Source of the DNA: Pseudoalteromonas sp. R3
GTDB taxonomy: Bacteria > Pseudomonadota > Gammaproteobacteria > Enterobacterales > Alteromonadaceae
NCBI RefSeq assembly: GCF_004014715.1
Contig: NZ_CP034835.1
Coordinates: forward strand, 4,432,251-4,496,250
DNA: 64,000 bases
Reading direction: 5' to 3'
The translations under genes and the position numbers were made by a program. The notes beneath the pieces are model-generated. The model was not told where the DNA came from. It worked only from the letters and a program-made list of their open reading frames with translations, and searched no databases. This document shows, in pieces, positions 36,091 to 49,799 of this stretch. Positions within the stretch are counted from its first letter, which is position 1. Every line of letters begins with the position of its first letter.

Positions 36091-37673
36091 GATTCTGCTC
36101 TCTCACTGTAAACCTCAGCAATACTTTCACGAAATCGCTTGCCAAACGAATCACAGAAATTGGCATGCAACTTGCCAGTGCGGACCTCTGCGTTGATGGC
36201 ACAACCACCGCCACAATAAAGTGCATAGCGGCACTGGGCGCAGACAGAGTTAGACGCCACAGTACGTGAACGCCAGTTACACTCGTTTTGTTGATTAATA
36301 TTCAGCCCGGATGTCTTGTCAAAATGACCTATACGAATTTTTTTATCACCGGTTTTTTCATAACAGGCGTAAATATCGGCAAAGGGATCAATGACGTACA
36401 TCTTGGTATGTGCACCACAATATTGTGATGACATAATGCTATTTTCTCTGCCGGTATCGAATACCTGTCGAGCTTTTTGCTTCATCGTGTCACCATCAAA
36501 CTGAAACACATCACAGTCTGGATATTGTCGCTTTAATTTAATGAATGCATGGTTGAGCTCCCGGGTACCAAAACACACTTTTTCTTCCGTCTGATCGTTA
36601 TGCGCAACAATCACGGCCAGATAAGTTCTAAAGTTTTTATACTCATGCCAGCCATACTGCTTTATGGTGTTTGCCAGACTGGGCAGATCATTGACATTAT
36701 TTTTATCGACATTCACTCTGGCCGATATCTGAACCCCCGCTTGCAAAGCCATAGTGATGTTGTCAGCAATCAACGAAAAGCTCCCAGTCCCGTCTGGGTA
36801 GATTCTTCTCTTATCGTGCTCTTCTGGCTTACCATCCAGGGTGATCTGAATTTCGCTGATCCCGTTTTTTCCCAGTAAATCCCGATAGTGGTGTAACTCG
36901 GTGCCATTACTGATAGCCACAAATTTGGCCTTACTGTGACTTCTGGCCTTTGCCATGAAATATTCAACTATCGGACGTGAATCTTTAAGCAAGGGCTCGC
37001 CACCAAAAAACTTGTACGTTCTGGTCAGCTCCTGGCTTTTGTCCACCTGGTGGCGCTGCTCCAGTACAGGCAACTGCTCAAAAATCAAATCGACCGTTTC
37101 TTCAGACATGGTGGTCAGCAGATGCTTGTAAGCCGGATCTGTTCTCATATGATCCTGAAAACAGTAGGGGCAACGTAAATTGCACGAATAGGTCGGCATA
37201 ATTAAATAATATGGCAGTGTGTTTACCTGCCTTTTGGCCTTCTGGGTGGCAAACTGGCGAAAAAAGCTCAGTTCCTGCGCCTGCGTTCGACGAGTGAGAA
37301 ATCCTTTGCTTTTGAGCTGTGCCAGTGTTTCGTTATCCGGGGCGGGAATCTCCACATGGCGGTAATCCGGATCGCTCCACTCTCCATACAGCGGGCGTGG
37401 CGGCCGCTTATCTTCTTGCGAGCGCAAGTACAGCCCGACATCCCGGGTCACTTTAACTCTGTGACCCAAATACCCGTGTACCAGTAACATTTCTTCTTCT
37501 GTATCAGGTAGATCGATATAGATGGTATAGCCACTGGTACGTGGTTTTGTCAGCGTAGGCGTGCTGGACTCAAAACTGCTTGGAAAGGGATCTACGCTTT
37601 GAGACCACTGCGGATCAAAGCGATTTACCTCACCACTCTCAGCTTTAAACATTTGTATAATATTATTGTCCAT
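36087..37673 (-). CDS. Radical SAM/SPASM peptide maturase with N-terminal leader-recognition-like domain
   Basis: 528 residues. About 47-130 has the pattern of a PqqD-like (RRE) domain: a strand pair (YTIYIDLPD, HGYLGHRVKVTRDV) and 'LAQLKSKGFLT'. The SAM cluster site is C164-x3-C168-x2-C171 (CNLRCPYC). 'FFGGEPLL' and 'AISNGTEL' follow. The SPASM domain is complete: YCGAHTK, IYACYEK, then CAQCRYALYCGGGC and a last Cys in NFCDSF. It is the first gene of the operon and the likely modifier of the 34768 or 37883 peptide. Confidence 0.92.
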   Translation of the reverse strand: MDNNIIQMFKAESGEVNRFDPQWSQSVDPFPSSFESSTPTLTKPRTSGYTIYIDLPDTEEEMLLVHGYLGHRVKVTRDVGLYLRSQEDKRPPRPLYGEWSDPDYRHVEIPAPDNETLAQLKSKGFLTRRTQAQELSFFRQFATQKAKRQVNTLPYYLIMPTYSCNLRCPYCFQDHMRTDPAYKHLLTTMSEETVDLIFEQLPVLEQRHQVDKSQELTRTYKFFGGEPLLKDSRPIVEYFMAKARSHSKAKFVAISNGTELHHYRDLLGKNGISEIQITLDGKPEEHDKRRIYPDGTGSFSLIADNITMALQAGVQISARVNVDKNNVNDLPSLANTIKQYGWHEYKNFRTYLAVIVAHNDQTEEKVCFGTRELNHAFIKLKRQYPDCDVFQFDGDTMKQKARQVFDTGRENSIMSSQYCGAHTKMYVIDPFADIYACYEKTGDKKIRIGHFDKTSGLNINQQNECNWRSRTVASNSVCAQCRYALYCGGGCAINAEVRTGKLHANFCDSFGKRFRESIAEVYSERAES

Positions 37674-37882
37674 ACGCCCTCCTAAACTTGATGTTTAAAA
37701 TTTAGCGAACAAACTATAATAAAAAAACAGATGAGCCATTTTAGGCTGATTATTTTAGGAAAGCGTACTTTTTTAATAAACAAAAAAATTCAGACAGCAC
37801 ATTAAAGTTCAAGACATTCACTAGCCTCACTAGATATTTAAAACTAAATTTATCACTGTTAAAATAAACCATGGTGATAAAA

Positions 37883-38035
37883 ATGACATTAAATAAAACA
37901 GAAGAAAAGGAACTTGAGATTTTAAAAGAAGATCTCGAACAAGATATAGAACAGGAAGCGCTGGAGGAACTGGCTCTATTTGAGCTGGGAGGCGGAACAA
38001 ACCCAAATGTTGGCTGCGAAATACCAAACAACTGA
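37883..38035 (+). CDS. Divergent GG-leader peptide precursor with highly acidic leader
   Basis: 50 residues from the ATG at 37883 (GGTGAT upstream); a further in-frame ATG is at 37871. The leader runs MTLNKTEEKELEILKEDLEQ then DIEQEALEELALFELGG, and the core is GTNPNVGCEIPNN. One cysteine and three Asn-Pro-type turns. It is one of only two plus-strand genes in the peptide part of the window and is read away from the SPASM enzyme, 210 bp apart, from a shared intergenic region. Confidence 0.75.
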   Translation: MTLNKTEEKELEILKEDLEQDIEQEALEELALFELGGGTNPNVGCEIPNN

Positions 38036-38106
38036 TTTTTATATTAAAATAATCTCTATACTGTCAGAGATAGCATGTTTGAAAATACTATCTCTGAATT
38101 GTACGT

Positions 38107-38934
38107 TTAAACAGCACGACTGACAATGCGATATGAATTAGGAGATTGACCGAGCTTTTTACTAAAACAGTTTCTGAGGTTAGGGTAGTTACCAAACCCA
38201 CTTAAACTAGCAACTTCTTCCATACCAAAATCACTATACTTCAAATAAGACTTGGCAAGTTTAAAGCGTTTTTCCATTAACCAGTCTTTCGGGCTCTGAC
38301 CTAGCATCTCTTTAAAATGACGATCAAAGTTTCGTCGCGACATAAACGCTTTTTCTGCTAAAATATCCACGGATGTTACTTTCTCGAGGTGCGACTCAGC
38401 CCACTCAACCACTTCTTTAATTCGCGCAGAGCCTTCCATCACAGGCGGTTTATGCAGGCCGCTTAAGGCGGCTATTTTAATCGGACACAATTTGAGTCGA
38501 TCAACAATACTATTCGCTATTTCAGCCTCAGCATTGCGCTGCACGAACCCAATTGCCCACTCCAAAACAGGCAGACCCGACTCCAGCACAGTGATCTGAG
38601 TGCGATATCTTGCAACCAGCAGCTGATAGTCAGGTAATGGCAAGTGTCCGACAACGACAACCTTGCCACCACGGCGCAAAAATGCCTCGACAGAGCTTAC
38701 AGACTGGCGACCTAGGTGACCATCTGTACTATTCCAGCCACAGAGTATCACAATATCCCCTTGTTTCAGCGCCACTAAACTGTCACTGATGTCGACGGCA
38801 TCCACCACACATACAGGTTTACTTTTGGTTTTAAAAAAACGCCCCTGAAGCGACGTATCTCCCAGCACCTCATTGAGACACCCCAAATCAAAGCAAGCAC
38901 ACAGGTCAGGTGAAAACACAGTGATATGTAACAT
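38107..38934 (-). CDS. AraC-family regulator with DJ-1/PfpI-like N-terminal domain
   Basis: 275 residues. About 1-150 resembles the class-I-glutamine-amidotransferase-like domain of GlxA-type regulators ('DIVILCGWNSTDG', 'FLRRGGKVVVVGHLPL'). The usual catalytic Cys context is not conserved, so it is a binding domain at most. About 175-272 is the AraC double helix-turn-helix (VDILAEKAFMSRRNFDRHFK, LSGFGNYPNLRNCFSKKLGQ). It reads towards the 37883 precursor (convergent) and may control the neighbouring export operon. Confidence 0.87.
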   Translation of the reverse strand: MLHITVFSPDLCACFDLGCLNEVLGDTSLQGRFFKTKSKPVCVVDAVDISDSLVALKQGDIVILCGWNSTDGHLGRQSVSSVEAFLRRGGKVVVVGHLPLPDYQLLVARYRTQITVLESGLPVLEWAIGFVQRNAEAEIANSIVDRLKLCPIKIAALSGLHKPPVMEGSARIKEVVEWAESHLEKVTSVDILAEKAFMSRRNFDRHFKEMLGQSPKDWLMEKRFKLAKSYLKYSDFGMEEVASLSGFGNYPNLRNCFSKKLGQSPNSYRIVSRAV

Positions 38935-38963
38935 CTTGTTCGCCCCTCTCCAGCTTAAAAGGC

Positions 38964-39134
38964 TTAACCTTTTGTTGTCCGATGTACAGACGGAGTATCC
39001 GTACTAGGATCAGGCAAGGTATCAGTCTGAGCCGCGCCACCAACAACCATTGGTGTGACAAAGCCTGGCAACATCTTATTATTTTTTGACAACTGCTTAA
39101 GGGGCACTTTTCTAAGTTTTAGACATTTTTTCAT
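38964..39134 (-). CDS. GG-leader peptide precursor, Thr/Ser/Pro-rich core
   Basis: 56 residues: basic leader MKKCLKLRKVPLKQLSKNNK then MLPGFVTPMVVGG, core AAQTDTLPDPSTDTPSV then HRTTKG. The core resembles the Thr-rich one at 6528 and has no cysteine. Ser/Thr density would suit O-glycosylation or other hydroxyl chemistry. GAGAATAACG precedes the ATG. It is next to regulator copy 3. Confidence 0.78.
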   Translation of the reverse strand: MKKCLKLRKVPLKQLSKNNKMLPGFVTPMVVGGAAQTDTLPDPSTDTPSVHRTTKG

Positions 39135-39345
39135 CGTTATTCTCGCTACACTTTACATGGTTAAATATGAATGACATATGGCTTAACTATAGATAAAGCC
39201 CGCGTTAAACCATGTAACTAAGTTAGCACGGCAAAAGGAAAAGTTACTCAGGAATTTCTAAGGAAAAAATAAATAAAAAAACACAACCGCATGATTTTTT
39301 TTGATATAAAAAAATCACATTCTCTCAGAGCGCCTACATACCTCA

Positions 39346-41495
39346 TTACTTGTACAGACGTAGCATCAGATTGTCGCGCCATTGAACAGTGCTGATAAAC
39401 ACATCGGGAGTAGGCTGGTCACTGGCTTTCAGCCGTAAAATGAAGCCACCATCGGATTGATAAACCTGTTTAAAGCTGTCTGGCTCCTTAACGGGAAAAC
39501 TAAAAACGGCGGAGCCATCACTCACAAAAACCTGCTCACCGCTGATGGCCCAGCGTAAATAGGAGTACTGGCTAAAATCTTTCAACATGTAAGGCTGACC
39601 GCCAATCCGGTTCATTTGCATCAAATGTCTTTGTGGAGATAAAAACAGGACATGCTGATGGTCGATGGACAAAATAGAGTGCATCGGAATAGATGAGAAA
39701 GGCACCACATGTTTGTCAGCTAAATCGAAATACCAGGACTGCGACTGACCTTCACTTAGTGTAGTAAAGTGGACGCGTTGATCATGCCATACAACACTAT
39801 TGATTACCCCGCTAACAGGCAAGGTTACTTCCAGAGATAATGCTGAAAGAGAATAGACGTAGAGCGCATGATTATCCGCCATTACCAGGTAACGGTCATC
39901 TTGTGAGAGCAGCAGCTCTTTCATTTGCGTTGATGCTGTGGAAAATAACCTTTCTCGCCCCGCCTCTGATTTTGCCATATCGTTGTACCATCCTGACCTT
40001 CTGTTAAGTAAATACTGCCGCGCTTAGTGTAAAAAGGGGCAACCAGCTTTTCATCTACCATAGAATCTGAGTAGGCAACGGCTTTAACTTCCCCGGCAAT
40101 ATACTGAAGGCGCTGGACATCAAAGTCTCTGTATTTGGAGACCGCGATATAGCTGTCATGATTGCCACTAATAACGCTTTGCAATGGGTGACTGGTGCGC
40201 ATTGGCTGCAAAACTAATTCATTATTTGCCAGCGAAAACTGTGACAAAGATGCGCTTAGGGCGTCAAACCAGGCTATATGCTGATCGCTATCTGACCACT
40301 CCACACGACTAACAAAGTTATTTATATCTAATAACTTCTGCTGTTTACTTCCATCGACATTGGCAAGAAATAGCTGTGACTTTTCTTCCTTTTCTCTGAG
40401 AAAAGCAAGCTTTGTACCGCTATGAGAAAAGTGAAAAAAGTAATCCCCTTTTCCACTTGCATCAGGTGACGTGATCTGAAACTCCATACCAGTGCGCAAA
40501 TTTCGCTGCACCAGTGCCGACAGACCCGGTTCACCCCGATAGTGGTATTTAGTGTATACAATCGAGTTGGCGGGATCGACACTGCCAACACTCATCAGAT
40601 AGGATGTATCGCAGTCTAACAGCTTTTGATAGTTCGCCTGCTCAACCCCTGCACTAAAGTCCGCAGACCAAAGCTCACAGTCTCCTGAGCGCTCTTGTGA
40701 ATAAAAAAACCGCTGAAAATACAACACGGGGCTATGCGTGGCCCAGCCAACCGCATAAGTGTCTGTTAATTCAACACTGTTTACATTGTGCACTTTTAAA
40801 TTGCTCAGGTTCTGTAGCTTTAACGTGAAACGGCCATCGCCAATTTGATCTGCAGAGAAAGCCAACCACTGTTTGTCGAAAGACACCGAAGGCGCAATGA
40901 CGGTTCCCTTTTCCCAAAATAAAGTTTCATGCTGCATCAGTTTTGGCTCGACAAGATCCAGTTTAAGGGTTGCAGCCAAAAACAATACAGAGGCTGAAAT
41001 AACCCCTAGCGCGAATAATAACATTACCCAGTGTTGAATCCCTTTCCTGGTAGTCATTGTGGCTTCATCAGCGTTTGAGAGTGGCACACAGGCATGTCCG
41101 CCGGCCATTTCTAGCATCCCTTGAGCCGTTTTGTCTCTGCCACACTGAGCGGGAGTAAGATGCTCTATATTTGCCTGAAAGCTATAGCCCTTTTTATAAA
41201 CGGTTTTAATATATTGAACATCATCATGCGGCAGTTTAAGCGCTTTTCTCAACTCAAAAATAGCCCGGTTAATGGTATTATCATCCACAAAACGACCACC
41301 CCATATGGCATCAACTAAATCCCTTCTGCTTACCAGTTGCGCATTGTGTTCGATAAAATACATCAACAGTTCATAGATAAGGGGTTCCAACTCACGTTTG
41401 ATCTCACCGCGACTTAGCAAGCGATAATCAATATCTAATTGCCACGAATTAATGCTGATATATCGACTCTGTGTCTGGTTTGCGTTGGGTTTCAT
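39346..41495 (-). pseudogene. Winged-helix / transmembrane / beta-propeller regulator, copy 3, frameshifted
   Basis: Two overlapping frames make a 716-residue regulator, matching the 714 and 727 residues of the other copies, if one G is added to the G4 run at 39958-39961. I start it at MKPNANQTQSRYISI (41495; GGAAA upstream). The winged helix (RELEPLIYELLMYFI, NTINRAIFELRKALK, IKTVYKKGYSF) is more divergent than in copies 1 and 2. A membrane helix is at about 157-179. The propeller keeps FQITSPDASGKGDYFFHF. It is followed by a precursor at 38964. Confidence 0.85.
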
Positions 41496-41705
41496 ACTGG
41501 ATGATTTCCGAATTGACGATGTAAAGCTGCAACAAAATGCTACACTAAAGTTACTTTTATCATCAAAACAGATACAACTCAATTGTCATTCTACTGCTGC
41601 TCTTCGTCGTACTTTACAAAACTGTAGGTACATGCAAAAAGGCTGTTTTTGTAACTCGCTGCCGTATCTAACGACATGTATTGCTTGTATTGAGTGAGAG
41701 ACATA

Positions 41706-41735
41706 AAAAAACCCACGCAGTGCGTGGGTTTTTTA
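41706..41735 (-). terminator. Terminator after atpC (bidirectional hairpin)
   Basis: AAAAAACCCACGC-agt-GCGTGGGTTTTTT, 19 bp beyond the atpC stop; A- and T-runs flank both sides. It marks the border between the ATP synthase operon and the peptide region. Confidence 0.92.
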
Positions 41736-41753
41736 AACCAGATAGGTGGCTGC

Positions 41754-42170
41754 TTATTTGCGCAGCTGGCGTAGAAGACGTAGCTGAGCAAGGGCTTCTT
41801 CAAGCTGCATCGCTGCTTGCTGGTAATCCAGCTCGCCTGCGGTGCCTGAAGCCAGTTGCGCCTGCGCTTCACGTTTAGCTTCTTCAGCAGCTTGCTCGTC
41901 AAGCTCTTCCGCACGGATCGCAACGTCAGCAAGGACAGTTACGGTCTGTGGTTGAACTTCCAGCGTACCACCTGCAACATAGATAAACTCTTCAGTTTTG
42001 TCTTCTGTTACTAAACGTACCATACCAGGTTTTAGGCCAGTCAGTAGTGGCGCGTGACCCGGGTGAATACCCAGCTCACCTTCACTACCTGTCACTTGGA
42101 TCGCAGTCACGTCACCAGAGTACAAACTCTTTTCAGCGCTTACTACGTCAAGGCGTACTGTCATTGCCAT
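41754..42170 (-). CDS. atpC: ATP synthase F1 epsilon subunit
   Basis: 138 residues, normal length. N-terminal beta sandwich ([40 protein letters not shown]) and a C-terminal helical hairpin ([20 protein letters not shown]). Last gene of the F-type ATP synthase operon; couples rotation in F1 and inhibits hydrolysis. Confidence 0.97.
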   Translation of the reverse strand: MAMTVRLDVVSAEKSLYSGDVTAIQVTGSEGELGIHPGHAPLLTGLKPGMVRLVTEDKTEEFIYVAGGTLEVQPQTVTVLADVAIRAEELDEQAAEEAKREAQAQLASGTAGELDYQQAAMQLEEALAQLRLLRQLRK

Positions 42171-42183
42171 AACAACCCCCTAA

Positions 42184-44462
<2,279 letters not shown>

Positions 44463-44514
44463 GACTCTTTCTCCGAATCTGGGTGAGTAGCTAACTACTC
44501 ACCTTCATAACACA

Positions 44515-46056
44515 TTACCAAGTTTGCGTAGACTTGAACTTCTCAAGAAGTTCTTTCAGCTGCGCTTCGATCTCGGCGTTGTAGTTACCAGTTTCATTGA
44601 TTTGAGTCATTAGCGCTGCGTATTCGCTTTTCGCGAATGCGATAAGGCTTGCTTCAAAATCAAGTACTTTGTTGATTTCGATGTCTTTCAGGTAGCCTTT
44701 CTCAACAGCGAATAGAGACAGAGACATGTCAGCAACAGACATTGGTGCGTACTGTTTCTGCTTCATTAGCTCTGTTACGCGCTCACCGTGCTCAAGCTGG
44801 GCACGTGTTGCATCGTCAAGGTCAGAAGCGAACTGAGAGAACGCCGCTAGTTCACGGTACTGAGCTAGCGCTAGACGGATACCACCACCTAGTTTCTTAA
44901 CGATTTTAGTTTGCGCTGCACCACCTACACGAGATACCGAGATACCAGCGTTAACCGCTGGACGGATACCTGCGTTGAACAAGTCAGTTTCTAGGAAGAT
45001 CTGACCGTCGGTGATTGAGATAACGTTGGTAGGTACGAATGCAGAAACGTCACCACCTTGAGTTTCAATGATTGGCAATGCCGTCAATGAACCTGTTTGA
45101 CCTTTCACTTCACCGTTAGTGTATTTCTCAACGTAATCAGCGTTAACACGTGATGCACGCTCTAGCAGACGTGAGTGAAGGTAGAATACGTCACCTGGGT
45201 AAGCTTCACGGCCCGGCGGACGCTTAAGTAGTAGTGAAATCTGACGGTAAGCAACAGCTTGCTTAGACAGGTCATCATATACGATTAGCGCGTCTTCACC
45301 ACGGTCACGGAAGTATTCACCCATAGTACAACCAGAGAACGGTGCCAGGAATTGTAGTGCAGCAGACTCAGATGCTGAAGCAACAACAACAATGGTGTTC
45401 TCAAGAGCGCCGTGCTCTTCTAGTTTACGTACTACGTTAGCAATGGTAGAAGCTTTTTGACCAACCGCAACGTACACACACTTAACGCCTGTGTCTTTTT
45501 GGTTGATGATAGCATCGATAGCCAGTGCTGTTTTACCAGTCTGACGGTCACCGATCACTAGCTCACGCTGACCACGACCAACTGGGATCATAGAGTCGAT
45601 AGACTTATAACCAGTTTGTACTGGCTCGTCTACTGATTGACGCTCGATTACGCCCGGTGCGATTTTTTCAACTGGCTCAAAACCATCGTTGTCTACCGCG
45701 CCTTTACCGTCAATCGGCTCACCTAGTGTGTTTACAACACGACCTAGCAGGCCACGGCCTACTGGTACTTCAAGGATACGACCTGTTGATTTAACTTTTA
45801 CGCCTTCTTTAAGGTCAGCGTATGGACCCATTACTACCGCACCTACTGAGTCGCGCTCAAGGTTCAATGCGATAGCATAACGGTTGCCAGGAAGCTCGAT
45901 CATCTCACCCTGCATACAGTCAGCAAGACCGTGGATGCGGATGATACCGTCGGTAACAGATACGATAGTACCTTCGTTACGCGCTTCACTTACAACTTCA
46001 AACTGCTCAATGCGTTGCTTGATCAGTGCAGAAATTTCTGTGGAATTAAGTTGCAT
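44515..46056 (-). CDS. atpA: ATP synthase F1 alpha subunit
   Basis: 513 residues, standard length. Nucleotide-binding P-loop [11 protein letters not shown] at about 169-179, followed by '[20 protein letters not shown]' and '[20 protein letters not shown]'. Regulatory, non-catalytic partner of the beta subunit. Confidence 0.98.
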   Translation of the reverse strand: MQLNSTEISALIKQRIEQFEVVSEARNEGTIVSVTDGIIRIHGLADCMQGEMIELPGNRYAIALNLERDSVGAVVMGPYADLKEGVKVKSTGRILEVPVGRGLLGRVVNTLGEPIDGKGAVDNDGFEPVEKIAPGVIERQSVDEPVQTGYKSIDSMIPVGRGQRELVIGDRQTGKTALAIDAIINQKDTGVKCVYVAVGQKASTIANVVRKLEEHGALENTIVVVASASESAALQFLAPFSGCTMGEYFRDRGEDALIVYDDLSKQAVAYRQISLLLKRPPGREAYPGDVFYLHSRLLERASRVNADYVEKYTNGEVKGQTGSLTALPIIETQGGDVSAFVPTNVISITDGQIFLETDLFNAGIRPAVNAGISVSRVGGAAQTKIVKKLGGGIRLALAQYRELAAFSQFASDLDDATRAQLEHGERVTELMKQKQYAPMSVADMSLSLFAVEKGYLKDIEINKVLDFEASLIAFAKSEYAALMTQINETGNYNAEIEAQLKELLEKFKSTQTW

Positions 46057-46070
46057 GCTCTTTTTCCCAA

Positions 46071-46604
46071 TTACGATTGTAGCGTCGTCACAAGACGATC
46101 TAACTTGCCGCGAATAGACCCGTCAATAACGGTATCGCCGGCTTTAATGACCAGACCACTTACGATGGTTTCGTCGATGCTACAATTCAGCTTAACTTTG
46201 CGTGCGAAACGTTTCTCAAGTGCCGCGACCAATTTTGCTTGCGCATCTTCGGCAAGCGCTGCTGCTGAAACGACGTTAACGTCGATTTCTTTGTCATAGT
46301 CTGCTTTTAATTCAGCAAACAAATCTGCAACAGCTGGCATGGCGGCTAAACGCTCATTTTCGGCCATCAGCTTGATAAGATTTTGGCCTTGTTCGTTGAG
46401 TTGCTCAGCGCATAGCTTGATGAATACATCAGACTGCTCTGCTTCGGTGGCAATGCCACCTAACAGTGCCTGAACCTGTTCATCGCGGGCCACCTGGCCT
46501 GCGAAGAACAGCATTTCATTCCAAGCTTCAACTGTGCCTTTCTCAACGGCAAGTTCAAAAGCCGCTTTAGCGTATGGGCGAGCGATAGTAGTCAATTCAG
46601 ACAT
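46071..46604 (-). CDS. atpH: ATP synthase F1 delta subunit
   Basis: 177 residues from [25 protein letters not shown] is 7 bp upstream of this ATG, while an ATG two codons earlier is too close to it. Links F1 to the b-subunit stalk. Confidence 0.96.
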   Translation of the reverse strand: MSELTTIARPYAKAAFELAVEKGTVEAWNEMLFFAGQVARDEQVQALLGGIATEAEQSDVFIKLCAEQLNEQGQNLIKLMAENERLAAMPAVADLFAELKADYDKEIDVNVVSAAALAEDAQAKLVAALEKRFARKVKLNCSIDETIVSGLVIKAGDTVIDGSIRGKLDRLVTTLQS

Positions 46605-46618
46605 GCTCATACCCCTAC

Positions 46619-47089
46619 TTAAAGCTCAGCGACAAGTTTTTCAACGATGTCACTGTGTGCGGCTTGATCGATTTCACGCTCTAAAATCTTCTCTGCACCA
46701 ACCACAGCCAGAGTCGCTACTTGTTGACGTAGCTCTTCTTTCACGCGGTTGCGCTCAGATTCGATCTCAGAGTGTCCCTGAGCAATGATTTTCTCACGCT
46801 CTTGCTGACCACGAGTTGTCTCTTCGTCAACAATCAGCGTTGCACGCTTTTTAGCTTGTTCGATGATTTCAGCAGCCTGAGTTTTCGCTTCCTTAAGCTG
46901 TTCAGCGGCTTTTTCGCGCGCTAGCTCAAGGTCTTTTTCAGCTTTGTCAGAGGCAGCTAATCCATCTTCGATTTTCTTCTGGCGAGCTTCAATCGCACCA
47001 TTTAGTGGTGGCCATACGAACTTCATACAGAACCATACGAAGACCACAAATGCGATTAATTCACCTATTAGAGTGGCGTTTAAGTTCAC
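46619..47089 (-). CDS. atpF: ATP synthase Fo b subunit
   Basis: 156 residues: N-terminal membrane helix ([20 protein letters not shown]), then a long charged coiled coil. Forms the peripheral stalk. Confidence 0.97.
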   Translation of the reverse strand: MNLNATLIGELIAFVVFVWFCMKFVWPPLNGAIEARQKKIEDGLAASDKAEKDLELAREKAAEQLKEAKTQAAEIIEQAKKRATLIVDEETTRGQQEREKIIAQGHSEIESERNRVKEELRQQVATLAVVGAEKILEREIDQAAHSDIVEKLVAEL

Positions 47090-47138
47090 GACCGCTCCTC
47101 CTTACTTGACAGTTGTTCGTTTCAGGTATTTTGCAATA

Positions 47139-47399
<261 letters not shown>

Positions 47400-47438
47400 T
47401 TAAAGTTAAAGTTTAAAAAATTCTATTTTTTCAGCTAA

Positions 47439-48305
<867 letters not shown>

Positions 48306-48312
48306 CTAAAAG

Positions 48313-48693
48313 TTAATGATTAAAAAAAATCAGAACCAACCATTGTGTCAGCATCACCAGCATATACGTGCCGAAAAACGGCCACATAACCACTGAAAAA
48401 TGCTTAAAAATGAGCGCAAAAAGCACAACAGTTAGCAAAAATTTTAATCCGTTTCCTCGTTTCAAAGAGGAATACACTTGATTTGCCTTGCTCGCACCCA
48501 TAAATCTGAATGCATAGGCGGCAAATACAAAATTAGGGAGTACCAGCACCGCACCGCCAGCCAACGCCGACAGGCCTGCTTCTACTCCCCAACCAATAAA
48601 AACTATTACTGCAGCAATGATAGCTACGAGACCCTGATACAAAACACCTTTTAATGCGGCACGCCGATACGGGCTTGCTAACGAATGAGTCAC
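48313..48693 (-). CDS. atpI: ATP synthase accessory protein I
   Basis: 126 residues with four predicted membrane helices (VLYQGLVAIIAAVIVFIGWG onward); first gene of the operon, 16 bp before atpB. AtpI helps c-ring assembly or Mg2+ supply in other bacteria. Confidence 0.93.
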   Translation of the reverse strand: MTHSLASPYRRAALKGVLYQGLVAIIAAVIVFIGWGVEAGLSALAGGAVLVLPNFVFAAYAFRFMGASKANQVYSSLKRGNGLKFLLTVVLFALIFKHFSVVMWPFFGTYMLVMLTQWLVLIFFNH

Positions 48694-48831
48694 TTATATT
48701 TAACCTTAATGACGCTAAATTTTATCAGGGCTAGAAAACTGGCGAAATTATACTTATTTCTGCTCAATTTGCAACTTGACGAGACGAAATGTAACGCTTT
48801 TCGAGCGCCCATTTCGCCTTTAAAGGTAAGA

Positions 48832-49785
48832 TTAGGAGGGTTGTTGAAAATCGGGCTGGATACGCCCCAAAATTCCGTCTAATTCGTCTAAATTTGCATA
48901 AGAAATCACCAACTTACCTTTGCCTTTTTGGTTATAATTTATCTCCACTTTGGCTCCTAGGTTCTCTGCTAGTTGTTGCTCAAGCAGTTTAACGTCCGGA
49001 TCTTTCTCTTTTGCTGGTTTTTTCTCCACGGGCTCCAGCATCGTGCGCACCAGTTTCTCGGTCTCTCGTACTGTCAGCCCTTTCGCAACGGCAGTTCTGG
49101 CGGCTTCAGATTGCTGCTCACCAGTCAGGGCAAGCAAACAACGCGCATGACCCATCTCAATATCCCCATGCTCCAACAAGATTTTTACATCATCATTGAG
49201 ATTATTGAGACGAAGTAAATTTGTCACTGTAGTTCGAGATTTACCCACGGCGTCGGCGACCTGCTGATGCGTCAGTTCAAACTCGTTCAGTAATCTATCA
49301 AGAGCGACCGCTTCTTCCATAGCATTAAGATCTTCACGCTGAATGTTCTCAATCAGGGCAATGGCCACCGCGGCTTCGTCGGCGACATCTTTAATGATAC
49401 AGGGCACCACATCCAGTTCAGCCAGCTGTGCAGCACGCCAGCGTCGCTCACCGGCGATGATCTCAAACTGATTTTCTGCAATCGGGCGCACCACTATCGG
49501 TTGCAATACCCCTTGAGCCCGAATTGAGCTGGCAAGCTCTTCCAGTGCCTGTTCTGACATATCTTTGCGCGGCTGATATTTACCACGTTGCAAATACTCG
49601 ATGGGTAACCGCTGTAATTCCTGATCGGTCACCTCATTGCTCAGCGGGGCCTGCTCGGGTTCAACGGCACGTTCAGTGCTCTGGGTTTGCGTGACTTCAG
49701 GCTGGGCAGGCTGAGGGGCAGCAGGTTTTGCCGAACTCAACAAGGCATCCAGACCTCGACCCAAACCACGTTTTTTCACCGACAT
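48832..49785 (-). CDS. parB: Chromosome partition protein ParB
   Basis: 317 residues. N-terminal ParA-interacting peptide (KKRGLGRGLDALLSS), CTPase boxes (PIEYLQRGKYQPRKDM; IIAGERRWRAAQLAEL), helix-turn-helix (THQQVADAVGKSRTTVTNLL) and a C-terminal dimer domain. Binds parS sites near the origin; I did not find a clear parS in the window. Follows parA by 14 bp. Confidence 0.97.
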   Translation of the reverse strand: MSVKKRGLGRGLDALLSSAKPAAPQPAQPEVTQTQSTERAVEPEQAPLSNEVTDQELQRLPIEYLQRGKYQPRKDMSEQALEELASSIRAQGVLQPIVVRPIAENQFEIIAGERRWRAAQLAELDVVPCIIKDVADEAAVAIALIENIQREDLNAMEEAVALDRLLNEFELTHQQVADAVGKSRTTVTNLLRLNNLNDDVKILLEHGDIEMGHARCLLALTGEQQSEAARTAVAKGLTVRETEKLVRTMLEPVEKKPAKEKDPDVKLLEQQLAENLGAKVEINYNQKGKGKLVISYANLDELDGILGRIQPDFQQPS

Positions 49786-49799
49786 TGTTTTTCTTCCTC

